Assembly: GCA_002943765.1 (NCBI GenBank) | Contig: PQWQ01000004.1 | Coordinates: 372,001 to 436,000 of the forward strand | From: Psoroptes ovis | Taxonomy: Eukaryota > Arthropoda > Arachnida > Sarcoptiformes > Psoroptidae | Direction of reading: 5' to 3' | DNA length: 64,000 bases | Part shown: positions 1 to 13,718 of the stretch, piece after piece | Numbering within the stretch: the stretch's first letter is position 1 | Layout of the letters: each line of letters starts with the position of its first letter | Notes under the pieces: generated by a model | What the model saw: only the letters and a program-made list of their open reading frames with translations | Database searches by the model: none | Told to the model about the DNA's origin: nothing | Program-made: the position numbers and the translations under genes

Positions 1-3000
1 CATGAGAATTCATTTAATATATTTCTCTGGAAACTGTTTTTTGGTAGAAGCAAGCGAAAATACTTGATATATCAGGTGTATCAGCAAACACACAGCAGTC
101 AAACACTAGTTCAATAAGGTTTTTTCGTTTTGTCGTTCTACGCACGTTATGTGAAAATTGTGGAAAAATGAAAAAAAAAATAAAAATTACAAGACCATTT
201 GATGATTGAATGAGATGAATGAAACAACAACAACAACAACCATCATTCAACCAACAGCGACGATTATTTGAAAATGAAATAAAACAATCATTGATTGATC
301 GTTGTTGAATATTCACCAAACACAATGGATATTAATGTTTCGTGATATTATTTGCCATCATCATCATCATCATCAGCCAACAGCAAATATGTGAAACAAT
401 CAGCCAGAATTTTTTGAATTCAGTGTTTTTTTGACAAAAAACAGATTGCCTTTAAGCCTTTATTCATATTTCTGTTGAATAGATAATTTTTACAAGTGTT
501 TTGTAGAGTGTCATTTGTGTTGTCTATCATTATAAATAAATAAGAAATATTCAAATTTAAAAATTTGAAATTATCTATTTCGTTTCAATTCAAAGAAGAA
601 TTTGAATTCATCAAACGACATTTATTCATTCATATTTGATTGTTTTAATTTTTGAAAAGTCAAATCAAAATATTCATTTTTCAGCCATCATTTTTGTCAT
701 TTGTTCGTGCTTTTTTTTTTTTTTTTTTTGAATGTGAATTTTTTAAAATTATTCATGACAAAATATTTGAATTATTTCAATTTAAATCGTTTGAATAATT
801 TCGATATAAAAACGAAAAATATTCAAAAATTTCAGGAATTTCAAAATAAAATAAAAATAATATTCAAAATCAACAACGACAAACTGTTGAATGAATCTCG
901 AAAAAAAAAACAGTTTATTCATTGAAATTTATATGATAAAATGAAATTTAATTAATTTTGTGATATTTTCATGGATTTAAATCGTTTATCCATTCATTTA
1001 TTCATTTATTTCATTTATTCAATTTCATCCATTCAATAATTCAATCAATCAACTGAAACAGAAGATAAAATCATTATTTGAAAATTTGAATTTTGAATCA
1101 AATTTTTTTTCTCTAAAGATGAAATTTCAACGAATATTTATTTTTATTTGAAAAATAAACTGAAATCGAGAAGGTAAACCTTAAGTCTTGTGATGATTTA
1201 TGCGTGTGTGTGTGACTTATGTGAATTTGTACATTTATTTGATTTGATTATTCATCTGTTTGTTTGTTTATTTATTTTTAAATTATAAAAAAAATTCAAA
1301 TTTAAATTTTACAAATAACCACGATTGTTTTTTTTCTGAAAAATAAAACCAACATTTTGGGTGGTGTATCGCATTTATATTTTTGAAATTTTCTGAAAAA
1401 AAAAACATTAATCGAATTCATGCATTTGATATTTGTTTATTTTGTTAGAAAAAAATGAATGAATAAATAAATAAATAATTTATTTCAATGAATCAATCAA
1501 ATCAAATCGAAAAAAATAACTAATCAAAACACTGTTATTCAGTTTAAAATTACAATTACTTATATCAACCAATTACAATTAATTATCGATGATAAATTAC
1601 TCAATTGTCTTTTGAATGAATTCGATAGACACTTGATTCGATATTTTTGATTGTTTTCAATGAATATTTGAAAACAAAAAAGAAATATCAACCCACCGAC
1701 AAATAAATATATCGATTAATCAATTATCAGCCGATTCGATCATCATAATTCAATCATCATTTATCAAAAAGGTATTTATGAATTTTCAATTTTTCAATTT
1801 ATTTTCTTTTATTTATCTTGTTCACCTTGCAACAACAAGCAATGATTTTGAACCTTGTGATTTATGATTTTTTGCTGTTGTTTTTGTTTGTTGTAAATGT
1901 TTTTCATTATCATTCGATTATCTTTGACTAATTTTTTATAAATTTGTTTTCTTTCTTGCAAAATGCTCAAATTTGTTTTGTTTTTCACAAAAAAAAACAT
2001 GATTTATTAATCATAATCAGCCTGTGCAACAATAACAACAACAAAAGAATTGTATATCTTTTATAATCTCAAAGATCAAAGAGGTAAAAATCAATGATAA
2101 TAATAATAATAATAAATGAAATGAATGAATCATTTATCATTTTTTTTTTTTTTGAAACAATTGACATGGTAATTTGTAAATAGGTGAAAAATATGTATAC
2201 AAAAATTGATTTTACCAGTTCAAAAACAAACAAATATCAAATAAACAGATTCAATGATATCATTGACATATGTGATTTGTACCATTTAATTATTTCTATC
2301 ATTTTTTCAAAATTACCTTGAACATTGATTTTTTTTTTATTGATTTTCAGGTCAATATTTTGAAATTTTTCTCTGTGAAAACATTTCGTATGATTCCCAT
2401 AATTTTCACATGTATTTTTTGTTTTATTTTCTTCTGGTTCAACTGAACCAAAGTATTTTTTCGAAAAGTATTTTAAAAGTATTTTTCAAAATTTTTTTCC
2501 CATTTTTCTTCTTCTTCCAATCATGATTTGCTTAGGGCCATATGTAGACATTTATACAGATGAATGTATGATTTTTTACTTTGGTCTATTTTGGACTTTT
2601 TATTATTATTCACCTACTCAAAGAAAAAACCCATGGCCATTTCATATTTTGTATTTTTGAAAAAGTAAAAAAAATGAAAAATCTCTCTGGTCTTCGCTAT
2701 ATTTTTCTCGTTTTTTTGTTTTTGTTTTTTTGGTGAAATAGACTTTGGTACATTTGAAATGTGAATTCAAACACATACATAGACACACAGACACACAATA
2801 TGTGTGAATCTGTGACCATCAAACATATGACAAAGGCACAATCATTTGCCAATGAATGACTGCGAAGAGCAGCTGGCACTTATTTTTCATTTTATTTCTA
2901 CCATTTTTCACTTTGATTGATTATTATTATTATTATTATTGGTCAGATCATCCAATTTCGATTTTTTCCCATTTGAAAATAAATTCAATAATGATGATCA

Positions 3001-3960
3001 AATATATTTTTCATCCACCCTAGAATTTTCAATATAAATGAATTCACATGTATTTAAAATTGATATTTCGGTCAATCTCCCAGACCCTAAATTGCCATTC
3101 AAATTTTCATAAAAATTTTCCCCTTTAAGATTTAAACAAACAGAGTGAAAAATTGTATTGAATTTTAAATTCAAAAATGCAGGTTGAAATCAAAGTGAAT
3201 TGAAATTAAAGTAAAATAAAATAAAATCACCTTAAACTGCGCAAGTTTTTCATTTTGTTTTGCTTTGCTCTGTCCATCAAATTCAATCATCGCTTGGGAT
3301 ACTATTAAATGAATGAATGAAATATTTTGCTTTTTTTGTTTTGTTTCTGGTGATGATTTCACTTCGTTCTCTTAGTGCTCTTTGAAATGATATTTTGCTC
3401 TTGAATAAACCAGAAAAAAAAATCAAGCTGTGTACATGTTCGTGTTGGTGCGTATGCAATACGTATGATTCACATTTGCAATTTCTTCAATTTCACATAC
3501 TCACACCGAATGCACACATACAAACACAAGTCCTGGTCACTTTGGATGATGATGGCCAACGAATACATTCATGGCATGATGATGATGGCGATGGTTTAGT
3601 CGGTTGAACGATTCGTTTTGTCATCATCATCATCATTGTCATTATTATTATGATCATCAGCTGCACCAGCAACAGCAGCAACCATCAGCCATTAACAATG
3701 AATATCGTCTTTTATTATTATTAAATAATGATGAAAATTTGGACATTTTTTCCATCGAAAAAAACATTTTACTCAGAAAATACAAAGCAGCACACCAAGC
3801 AAACAATTGAAATATTACACAGCCAAAAAATGGTCAGAAATTTTCTCATAACAACAACAACAGCGACGACGACACTGCATGAACCAGAAGTTCAACAACA
3901 ACAATAATAATAGCAATAGCAACAACAGCTAGCGCAACAAGAAGTGAAATAATATTGAAT
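1..3960. other. non-coding AT-rich DNA, no gene seen
   Basis: No open reading frame here resembles a known protein; the short ones are low-complexity or Phe/Ile/Asn-rich translations of A/T tracts. The stretch holds CAT, CAA and ATT microsatellites (for example near 222-242, 357-377, 2095-2113 and 2921-2940), homopolymer T/A tracts, and a somewhat less AT-rich patch near 3430-3690. It could be intergenic DNA or part of a long 5' intron of the cadherin downstream; the sequence alone does not decide. Confidence 0.6.
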
Positions 3961-4044
3961 ATAAGGTTTTCCGAAAAGTTCTGGCAAATTTTCATGAACA
4001 ACTCTATTGATTAATCAGAATGAACTTCTCGGACAACCTAATAT
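3961..4044. mobile_element. mariner-like terminal inverted repeat remnant or MITE (about 84 bp)
   Basis: The left end carries AGGTTTTCCGAAAAGTTC (from 3964). The reverse complement of the right end carries AGGTTGTCCGAGAAGTTC (4040 back to 4023). The two 18-base arms differ at only two positions, face each other, and both are flanked outward by TA-rich sequence compatible with a TA target duplication. Sequences beginning (T)TAGGTTGTCC-AAAGTTC resemble terminal repeats of mariner-family DNA transposons. Only about 40 bp lie between the arms, with no transposase, so this would be an internally deleted copy or MITE. The family assignment rests on recalled resemblance only. Confidence 0.5.
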
Positions 4045-4222
4045 AAAAATGAATTGAAATATTCAAGTTTAATTTTTATTTTTTTTTTTCATTTATTTAT
4101 TTTCATACTTGGTAATAATGATGAAAATATTTCAGTGTGTGAAGTTTTCAAGTTTTATTTTCTTGTCTTTTTTTTAAAAGCAAGAAATTAAAAATAAAAT
4201 GTATTTTTCTGTGAAGATATCA

Positions 4223-4246
4223 AAAGCAAGCGCAGCGCTTTGCTTT
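4223..4246. repeat. short GC-richer inverted repeat
   Basis: AAAGCAAGCGC is followed after one base by GCGCTTTGCTTT. The arms are complementary over 11-12 bases with a single one-base bulge. It could form a hairpin in RNA or bind a dimeric factor. It stands out because GC-containing palindromes are rare in this AT-rich DNA. Confidence 0.5.
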
Positions 4247-5687
4247 GTTGTTGCTTGTTTGTAAGGCTTGAACCTTGCTGTATGCATGTATTTTCAATGC
4301 TTTTCCATGCTTTTTCATTGCCTTTGCATGTCTTCAAATGTCTTCGAAAATTTTCATATCTTCATAGATATTCTTCTTAGAAAATCGTTAGTGTCGATAT
4401 GTTTATTTTTGAAATTTCAACAAAAATATTTTGTTTTTTCTTTTTTTACACATAAATGTGCCTAAATGACGAAGCTTTGATTTTGATTTGATTTCATTTC
4501 ATTCTTATTGACGAAAATATTTTGATTAGTTTAGATTAAAATGAATTCAAGATGAACTTATTCCCAATGTTTGAGGAAAAAATTTCTAAATTCTTGTTGA
4601 TTGTTTGAAAATTGTTTTGGTAGTTGATTTTAAATGATTTGAAACAAATGATGCTTGGTTTTGAAAATGATTTGTCAATAAAATTTAATTGATTTCAATC
4701 ATTTTTATCTGTTTATTTATCTATTTACTGTGTTTATATCTAAATATTTTATTGTTATTGTTTCTCATTTGATTGAATTCAATGTATTCAATTTTATCAT
4801 TATCATGTTGCTATATGAATATATTTATAAAATAGTTTTGTATTTAAAAATGGATGCGATTTAAATTTAATACAAATGATTAATTATTGAAATATTAAAC
4901 CATGTTTCTTACAATGAATCAATTGTAAATATTATAGTAGATACAATAATTGTTCAATTTTTCACATGTTGAAACAAAACAATAAAAAATGTATTTATTT
5001 TCATATTTCTAAGCTGAAAATAATGGTATCATAGTTATTATGGGTGATTTATTTTTTTTCCGTGAAATTTGCAAATGTAATCACACACACGAGAAACAGA
5101 CTAGAGGTGAATTATTCACAAATCATTCCTAAATCATTCATAGAGATGAATAAATGCATAGAAATTAAAAAGGTCATCGATATTTTGTGTTTAATTTATT
5201 TTCATTTGTTTTGCAAAACATTCAGATTAATATGATTTTAATTTAAAATAAATGAATTATGATTGAATGAAACGAAATATTCGAAAAAAATGCAATATAA
5301 AATCTATTTTTAAATTTAATCATTAATGATTATGATTATGATTATGATGGCTAAAATGATGAATGTTGGTGAGTTAGAATAGATTCATTTGTTAGAATTG
5401 AAAATTAAATCAAAACAGAAATGAATTAATGAATTCGATATTCACACGAAATCTAAATGAAATCATTATTCAGAAGTAGAAACATTTAAAAAAAAGTATT
5501 CATTTTTAATGGCAATCATTATTTTTGTTTTTGATCATTTAATGACCTTAAGGTCAGACACGAATGAATTAAACGATGAAATATTATCGAAATTAATTTT
5601 TCTCTCGGTGTCTGAGATCTAATTGAAATGAATTAAATTTATTGAAATTTATCATTATTTCAATTTTGATTCATCATTACACTCTTG

Positions 5688-5773
5688 AATAAATACAAAA
5701 CACGTGTTTTCACACACATTAAATTATTGTGCTATGAAAAAATAGATGTAAAACAATAAATACAAAACACGTG
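5688..5773. promoter_or_regulatory. duplicated 19-bp element with CACGTG E-box
   Basis: The 19 bases AATAAATACAAAACACGTG occur exactly at 5688-5706 and again at 5755-5773, 67 bp apart and in the same orientation. CACGTG is the palindromic E-box recognised by bHLH(-Zip) factors such as Max/Myc, USF and Clock/Cycle-type dimers. A repeated E-box inside a gene-poor stretch is compatible with an enhancer, but a local duplication without function is equally possible. Confidence 0.35.
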
Positions 5774-6484
5774 CAAATTTGAAATTTATTCTCATACAAT
5801 AATGAAATAAATGATTTAATAATTGTTGCAGTAACATATAATTCAATATAATAGCTTTTTATTCGTGAATAATCCAATTTAATCAATCAAAATTAGATTC
5901 AATCATTTATCTATTTCCATGATTATTGATATTAATATTAATATTTTTATTATAATTAATTTTAATCCAATTAATTGATCATTTTCTATTTTTTATTAAA
6001 TTTAATCGAAAAAATAAATGAAATTAATGAGAACATTTTTCAAGCATAGTTAATTTGATATGCATACATTTATTAAAATGGTAATTAAAAAGCTTACCCA
6101 AATGATAACCATAAAGTAAAATATTTAAAAAAAATAAATAAATTTGAATTAATTTTCAAATCAAATTCTTTTTGTTTTTTCTGAGATTTTTATAAATCCG
6201 GATACAATTATTTCAATTTCAAACATTAATTTCACATTTAATTTGTAATTATTATTTAATATCAAATAATAGCTCAGGTTATACGGAAAAATTTCAAACA
6301 AAAAAAAAAGTTTTAATTCATTCAATGAATTAAATGAATGATTTAATTATTGATTTGAAACAAGTTTGAAGCAAGCGAACAGCATCAGTGAAAAATTGTA
6401 TAAATATCAAGCAAATAAGTAAATAGAACACATTTATTTTTTTTCTCCAAAAAAAATAAAATTTTTCAATCAAATTGCATATAA

Positions 6485-6503
6485 ACACACACACACACAC
6501 ATA
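6485..6503. repeat. (AC)n microsatellite
   Basis: About nine and a half AC units are uninterrupted before the sequence continues into TATATTC. It is a simple sequence repeat. Confidence 0.85.
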
Positions 6504-8280
6504 TATTCACAAAAAAATACTCAGACATATTTTTTCATAAACATCCATTTTCATACATCCATAATTTATCGAACCGAATCATTTTCTAGGTCAAATCGAT
6601 TGATTGTAGCCATTTAATTTGGCTGTAGTCGAGCTACATGATGATGATGATGGTGTAGTTTTTTCCATAAAAATCTCATGGAAAAAATCATAAGTTTTTT
6701 TTTTATTTTCACACTAATTATCGATATTTGTTTCGGTAAAACTAAAAACAAAAAACGACTAAATGGCTGCATGTAAAAATTTTTAAATTTGCCATAATAA
6801 TTTTCTCAGAGATTTTCACGAAGATTTTCGTGAATTTTCGAGCATTTTTACCATATTCAAATTCAAATGTTTTTTTTTAAATTTTCAAATTTCTGAATTT
6901 AAAAAAATAAAATTAAAGAAATTCCCGATTTGTCGTAGAAAAATGAAATAAAATATTGAATCGAATGTAATTCATTGATTCATTCATCTAAAACACACAT
7001 AATGTTTCATGTTTTTTGCTCAATTTATTCTTTCAAATTCTTACAAATTATTTGAATTTGAATGATTTCTATTATTCAGTGCAAAAAAATGAGATTAAAT
7101 ATGAATAAATTTTTAAATTCAGCAGTTTTTGGTGATTTTTTTTCTAGGTTCTACAATATTTATTTTTATTTTTTATTTTTATTTTTTTTTTTTTTTTTGA
7201 TCAGAAAAAAGCATCATTTTGTTCATATCATTTCGTGCCATTTCACTGTTCGTATGGCAACCAAAGAAAAAAAACATTAAAAATTTGAAATAATGCTGAT
7301 AATGTATTTGAAAAAGCGCGATATGTACACACGAATATACGAGAAAAGAAAATCCGATTTTCTTCAGTCATTCATTCATTTTTTTCGCCTATTTATTCAT
7401 GATTTTATTTTAAATCTGATCATCATCATCATCCACTGACTAGCACAACAACAACGAACGATAAAAATGGCAAAACTTTTTTTTTGTCGATGCTTCTGGG
7501 CATTTTATTCAAATTATTCATTGATAATTCTTGCATTTATTTGATTTTTTTCTTGCTTAAATTCAAAAAGTAAATCAAACAACTGAAAAGTTTCTAGCAG
7601 AAAAAAAAATCAAAATCAAATTAAACATGTTTATGCATTGAGATATTATACGTATGTATGAATGTGTGAATATTATAATTGGTATTAAATATTCTAAACA
7701 TTATTTTTTCAGTAATCAGTAAATTGATTTTTGATTTAAATTTTTATTTTTTCGATGTAAGAATATTATTCACAGATTCGATTATTTATTCTGAATATTT
7801 TGTTGGTGGAAAAATATATTATTTGAATAATCGATATTTGATAAGCTTCGCTTTCAACTTTATTTTCAGAATATGATTTATTCAAATTTAATATTTCCTC
7901 GTCGTCGAAGTATGAAATAATCTTTGAAATAGAAAGAAAAAAAAAATTTCGACACTTTTATTATTATATTCATCATTTTGATTTGATTTGAAAAATAATC
8001 TTTGCTTATTCTCCATGTTCGTCTAATTGTAATTATTTATTTTTTTCATTCATTTTTCTAATCAACATTGTGTGTGTTTGTATTCAAATTTGCATCAATG
8101 ATTTTCGTATTTGAAATAAAAACAGAAAAAAAAATCACATCGAATAATCTTGAATAATGCAAAACTAATTTGTAAATACATTTTTCATCTATGATGATTA
8201 TGATGATATTCATTAATTCTCATTTATTTTCATTTATTTTTCATTTCATTTTAAATCCGGATTTTTCCTTTTTTTCTGAT

Positions 8281-8445
8281 TCATAGATAAATGCTGGGAA
8301 AAGCATTAATATCTGTTGTCTGCTTAACACAACAGAAAATGAACATTACTACTGAATGATCATTTTTGCTTTTTGAGGGTCGAAAGAGAATGCGAAAAAT
8401 CCATAGAATCTAGGAATTCCGGAATTCATGCCTAGAAATCTATTT
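8281..8445. repeat. cluster of three hairpin-forming inverted repeats
   Basis: Three inverted repeats lie within 165 bp. AATGCT/AGCATT pairs 8290-8295 with 8302-8307. CTGTTGT/ACAACAG pairs 8313-8319 with 8329-8335. An imperfect long palindrome spans 8403-8443, with left arm ATAGAATCTAGGAATTCC and right arm GGAATTCATGCCTAGAAATCTAT; it pairs through most of its length with a four-base CATG bulge. The block is less AT-rich than its surroundings. It may be a transposon fragment, a structured transcript or chance. Confidence 0.4.
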
Positions 8446-8556
8446 TCTCATGAAATAAATTTCAATTTTTTTTAGAATTTTTCAAAAAAATTCAGTTTAT
8501 TTTCTCTGAAAAAATAAATAATGATAATGATAGATCATCAATGTTCAATTTTTGAT

Positions 8557-8609
8557 CATTATTATTATTATTATTATTATCGCTATCGATTATAATAATA
8601 ATAATAATT
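8557..8609. repeat. ATT tract facing an AAT tract (fold-back microsatellite)
   Basis: About eight ATT units (8557-8580) are followed by the ten-base spacer CGCTATCGAT and then by TATAATAATAATAATAATTG. The two tracts are complementary, so the strand can fold into a long A/U stem with a small GC-containing loop. Confidence 0.6.
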
Positions 8610-9279
8610 GATTACTTTCAATAGACTTTAAATTTTTATTTATTTTCAAAATCAACATCATCAAATAATGAAAAAAGAAAACAACATCATTATTTGCTTT
8701 GATTGAATTCGAATAATTTATAATTCTTGTATTTATTTCTTTGAAATTGAAATCTCCTATTTCTCCAATTCATTGTAATTTCATAATGAAAAATAGCAAA
8801 TAAAGCACAAAAATAAAAATGAAAACATTAATATTTTAATGTAATTTTTAACGTAATTTTTTCTATTTTAGAAAGATCAAATGAAAATAATTCAATCAAT
8901 TTGTAAATTTGATTTGCCATTATTATTATCATTATTATGCTCCATTAATCAAATATATTAAGAGAAATTGGAAGAAAAAATCAAGGACCAAGGCCTAGTA
9001 AAAGAATCTTGAGATCTGTCCAACTCGAGTAATTTTGTTTGTTTTTTTTTCTTTGGAATAAATAGAATTTATTCATTTATTTATTTACAAAGATTATCGA
9101 GTGAATTACTGCGAAAATTACTTGAATCATGTTTGTAAAAATAATTGTTTGATCAAAATTCAAGTAATAAATGCAAATATTATCAATAATCATACTTTTC
9201 CACATTAATCAATTTGAATATATTAAAAACTTATTCTGATTTTCTTCCATTATTTTATTCAAATATATTTTTCAACGGT

Positions 9280-9295
9280 GGTAACCTTGGTTACC
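9280..9295. promoter_or_regulatory. 7-2-7 inverted repeat GGTAACC-TT-GGTTACC
   Basis: The perfect 7-base arms GGTAACC and GGTTACC are separated by two bases. The site has the shape of a binding site for a dimeric DNA-binding protein, but no specific factor can be named. It is an isolated occurrence in AT-rich non-coding DNA. Confidence 0.25.
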
Positions 9296-12200
9296 AAATG
9301 TGAATACTTAAAAATTTATTTCATTTCATTTCATTGTAATGATCAGCTGAATTGAATAATTTGTATAATTCACTTTGAATAATATATTTAAAATCATTTT
9401 TAAATTATTTAATAAAAGAGAAAAAATGAAAAAATAAAACCACGATTGCCAAGGCCAATGCCATATTATTATTTTCGTTATTTTGATTATTGTTCGTGGC
9501 TAAAATTCTTTTCACTTTTTCTAAGATTAATGTATGAATTACATAAGATTATTGTGGTTATGTGTCGCCATAGTGGCAATCAAGCATTATGTGTATACAT
9601 GAATATGAATATAATTTAATTGTAATATGATCCGATATTTGAAAAAAAAGATATGGAAAAAACTTGTAGAAAGCAAAGAAAAAAATGAAAATCTTGATTA
9701 GTCTTAACAAAATACGATTATAAACATGAAAATCGAATCATTGGGATGATGTTTTCTCTGTTTTGTTTTTGTTTTTTATTTTTGAGATGCTTACATTTAT
9801 GATCATTATTATTCCATAGAAAAAATGAACGAAAAAAAAAATTTCAATCTCATTTTTATGATTAAAAGGTCGTGACCGATATGTGTGTGCTTGAATGAGT
9901 GTGTGAGTGTATGTGTGATTATACTCATCAAACATCTAATTTAAAAAGCATCAAGCATTTTAGCAAGGTCAAAGTGCATTTAATAATGATCATGAAAATG
10001 AAAAATTTTCTGCATTTTGTTGTTTTTCAACCTGAAAATATTTTTGGTGAACACCAAACAAAAATCAAAAAAAGAACAATTAACTTTTAATGAAAGGTAT
10101 GTATGGAATAGATTGCTTGAATGTTTTCCAATGAACAAACACATTTGTTTCTTTATCAAAAAAGGGCAACAAACACCAGAATAATAATAACAATAATATT
10201 ATTAGTGATAATAATAATAATCATTATTTTGAATGATTAAAATCTTTTAATTTTTTTATATATATCATAATAATAAATATTACATTTTCTCATACACAAA
10301 ACAAATTCAATTGAATTTCAATGAATAAATCAATTGTCTATGAAATTAAAGAAAAAATTAAAATTATCATAATTGAAATTTCATAGAATTTTAAATTTTA
10401 AAAAATCGGAAAAAAAAAACAAAAAGCATTCCGAAAATGGTTGAAATTAATAAATATGATATGAAGATATGAAAATTTTTTCCCCAAAAAATTTTAATTA
10501 AAAGAATGAATTCTATTTTTTTTCGCATTCATTTCAATGATAATTCATGTTTCATTATTTTTTTTTTTGAATATTTTCAATTTTATTGTCCATTAATACC
10601 ATGGAAAATGTGTTTAATTTTTTCGTTCTGTTTTCCGTGATTATTATTAATGACCAGTGAGCTGCGAATTTTTGGTGAAATGCAATGTAGAATTATAATT
10701 TGAATTATCTTCTTTTGAAAATTTCAATTTTTTTTTTTTGATGAAAATTAAATAAATTTTTCCTACTATTTTTATCAAAAATAATTTCTCGAGTTTTGAT
10801 TTAAATTTTCGCTTTTTTGTTATTTGAATTTTAGTCATTTCAAATGATAAAAATGGAAAAATGCAAAAAACTTGAAATCAAATTATCAAGTTTTCATCAT
10901 TTTGTATTGCTGAAATGCAAAAAAAAAAAAATAAAAAAAAATAAAGAAATTCTTTGAGAAAATTTCGAATACAAAATCTAGGAATAAGAAATGACCGTGG
11001 AAACATAAGAAAATGCGGAAAGAAATCTACGAGAAAATATGGGAGAAAAAATATGAAAAATTATCTCCGAAAGAATCCATTAACTCTTCGATAATGTTAT
11101 AATGGTAATGATGATGATGATGTAAATTAATTAACTTTGATTTAATTATACGCATACACATACACGGAATAATATGAAAATGATCAAATGAGACTGAAAT
11201 GGTCATAGAGAAAAAAATGTACATTTTTCATTCATTTTATTCTTGTGTTTTGATGTTTAATTTAAATCAATTTTTCATCATATTATTTTGTACAAAATGA
11301 ACCAATCTGTGTGTATATCCATGGCTGAAAATTAATTTCGAAAAAAAAAATTAATTTTCAATACATATTTCAGTAGCATTCATATATTCATTCAATATAA
11401 AACAGGATCTTTGCCATTTATCATCATCATATATTCGTTTTCCATATTTGTACAATAAATTTTCAGTTTTTCATTTTGTTGAATCTTTTAATTGCATTTT
11501 GAATTCATTTTTCTTTCTGTTCTGCTCGTTGTTTGTGTATTTGTATGTTCATTTTCATTTCAGTAAAAATGAAATAATGATGCTGATCATCATCATCATC
11601 ATCAATGATGATAATTATAATTAACCATAAACGGTCAAAGGTTAGAAAATTATTATCATTTTCATTATCTTTGAATTTTTGATTTTTCTTGACTATTGAA
11701 ATTCATTTATCCATCTATCTGTATGTTGTATTTGTTGAGTAATAGGAATCGTAATAATAATCATCATCATTCATCTTGTTGATTTCAAAAAAAAAATTCC
11801 TTCATATTCATAAATTATCTTATTTCTCCCTGTTCAAAATTTTCAAATGTCATTTTTTCCATCTATCCATTCATTCATTTATTTATTTACTCGTTTATTT
11901 TTGTGTGTGGTGAAAAATCATTGAAATGCTTCAAATGTTGAAAGCATAATAATAATAATAATAATACATATACGAATGCATATAAAGAGTTTTTTTTTCA
12001 TTTCTCGTAAAATTGAAATCAAATCGATTGTTAATGCTTATCAAACATCGATGATTTTACATTGATAAATGCTTGTCATTTGATTTGTCGATTTAAAGTG
12101 ATTCGAAAGAATGATAATAAGTATTTCTGGTCACAAATAAGATGTTGAGTATTAGAATTCTATAAATATGTTTTCGATTTTGATTCTTTTGGTGCATATT

Positions 12201-13368
12201 TATATTAACTTTGTTAAATACAAGTAAATGATGATCATGTGCATATACATTTGTCAATAAATTATATTTTTTTTCCGTCGATTTTCAATATCGTCGCGTG
12301 TCTTTTGTGGTGAAATAATGATGAAAAAAATAAAATAAAATCTCTCGATTACCATTAGTTGAAAAATAAAATAAAGTGTCTATTCAAAATAAAATCAAAA
12401 TTTGTTGATGAAGAAATGTGACAATTTTGACAGTTTGATCACTTTGTTCGATTTGAATTCAATCGACGTTGTCTTTGTTGCTGTTGTTGTTGTTGATGGA
12501 ATTATTACTCACTGGTTCTTCTCATCTTCTTATTATTATGATATCCGATATCTTGAATGTTATTATTATTATTTTTAGTTTATTTTAAATGGAGAATAAA
12601 TAATATTTAAAGATTTATATTTGATGACATTCATAACGACAACAGCAACAACAAACCAACAAATATAACAAAATCAATGACAAAAAATATTTATTTATTT
12701 TTCCTATTAAAAGTAAATGATAGATATATTTACTTAAAAGTAATAAATAAACATTAGGAGAATGAAAAAAAATACGTCTCGATACATCAACATCTAATAC
12801 ATTAATAAATGTCAAATGTTTGTAAAAAAATTATTAATTCATTCATTCATTCATAGATTTATTGATTGTATGATTGTTGTGTCCACAATATTATTTGTTT
12901 GTGGTTTTCGTTGTCGTTTGTTTTTGTTGTCAAAGTTGATGTTAATGATCAATGAAATATATTAAATATATTAATAAATGAACAAACAAACAAACGAATC
13001 AAAATCAAAAAAAAAAATTAATCATCCAATATCAATTAATAATTTACAATTGATCATGATAACAATAATACAAATAATAATAATAATAATAGTGATAGCA
13101 ATATTATTAATACATAATTTAACAATTTTATAATTGATTTGAAATATTATTGATATTGATAATAATCATGATGAACATCTCATTGAACTTTGTAAAAGTT
13201 TAACCAATACAACTAAGCATGATAATATTGCTAATATTAATTTTTAATCAAAAAATAATAATAATAAATTACAATCTTATCCCACTTCAAATAACATTGA
13301 TTCAATCAATTGATTGATTGATTGATTTTCGAATGTAATAGTTATATTAATTGCGTAGATAACGAGAC

Positions 13369-13383
13369 AGAGAGAGAGAGAGA
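13369..13383. repeat. (AG)n microsatellite
   Basis: A short run of AG dinucleotides lies between CGAGAC and AAAGAAAAG. It is a simple sequence repeat. Confidence 0.8.
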
Positions 13384-13718
13384 AAGAAAAGTCGGACATT
13401 TGTCCATTTTTTTTTTTTTTTTTGATTTTCAATCAGAAAATCAGAAAAATTGAATGCTAGTCAATGAATCGATAGATATGATTAAAAATGAATAAAAATT
13501 AAAAAAAAATACATGAAATTCATCTTAAATAATTGACAAAAAATAAATAACTATTTTCTGATAGAAAACAAAATCAATTTCGATATGAAAATTTGTAAAA
13601 AAGTGAATAAGTAAATGAATAAACGATTAAATGAATGTGAATATAAATAATCTTATTAATTCAAAAACATTCAATCATTTAAATAGTATTAATGATATTG
13701 ATAACAGAGGATTTGTTT

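Larger units (their letters stand above)
4045..8280. other. non-coding AT-rich DNA, no gene seen
   Basis: There is no supported gene. The stretch includes a compact GC-richer inverted repeat at 4223-4246, two copies of a 19-bp element with a CACGTG core (5688-5706 and 5755-5773), and an AC microsatellite at 6485-6503. The rest is A/T tracts and short repeats. The open reading frames near 7062 and 7679 are Phe/Ile/Asn-rich translations of such tracts and are not supported. Confidence 0.6.

Noticed and set aside
701..925. Short open reading frames in the first 32 kb (this one and many like it)
   Set aside because: They are translations of A/T tracts with Phe, Ile, Asn and Lys bias, under 90 codons, without domains, and consistent with chance in AT-rich DNA.
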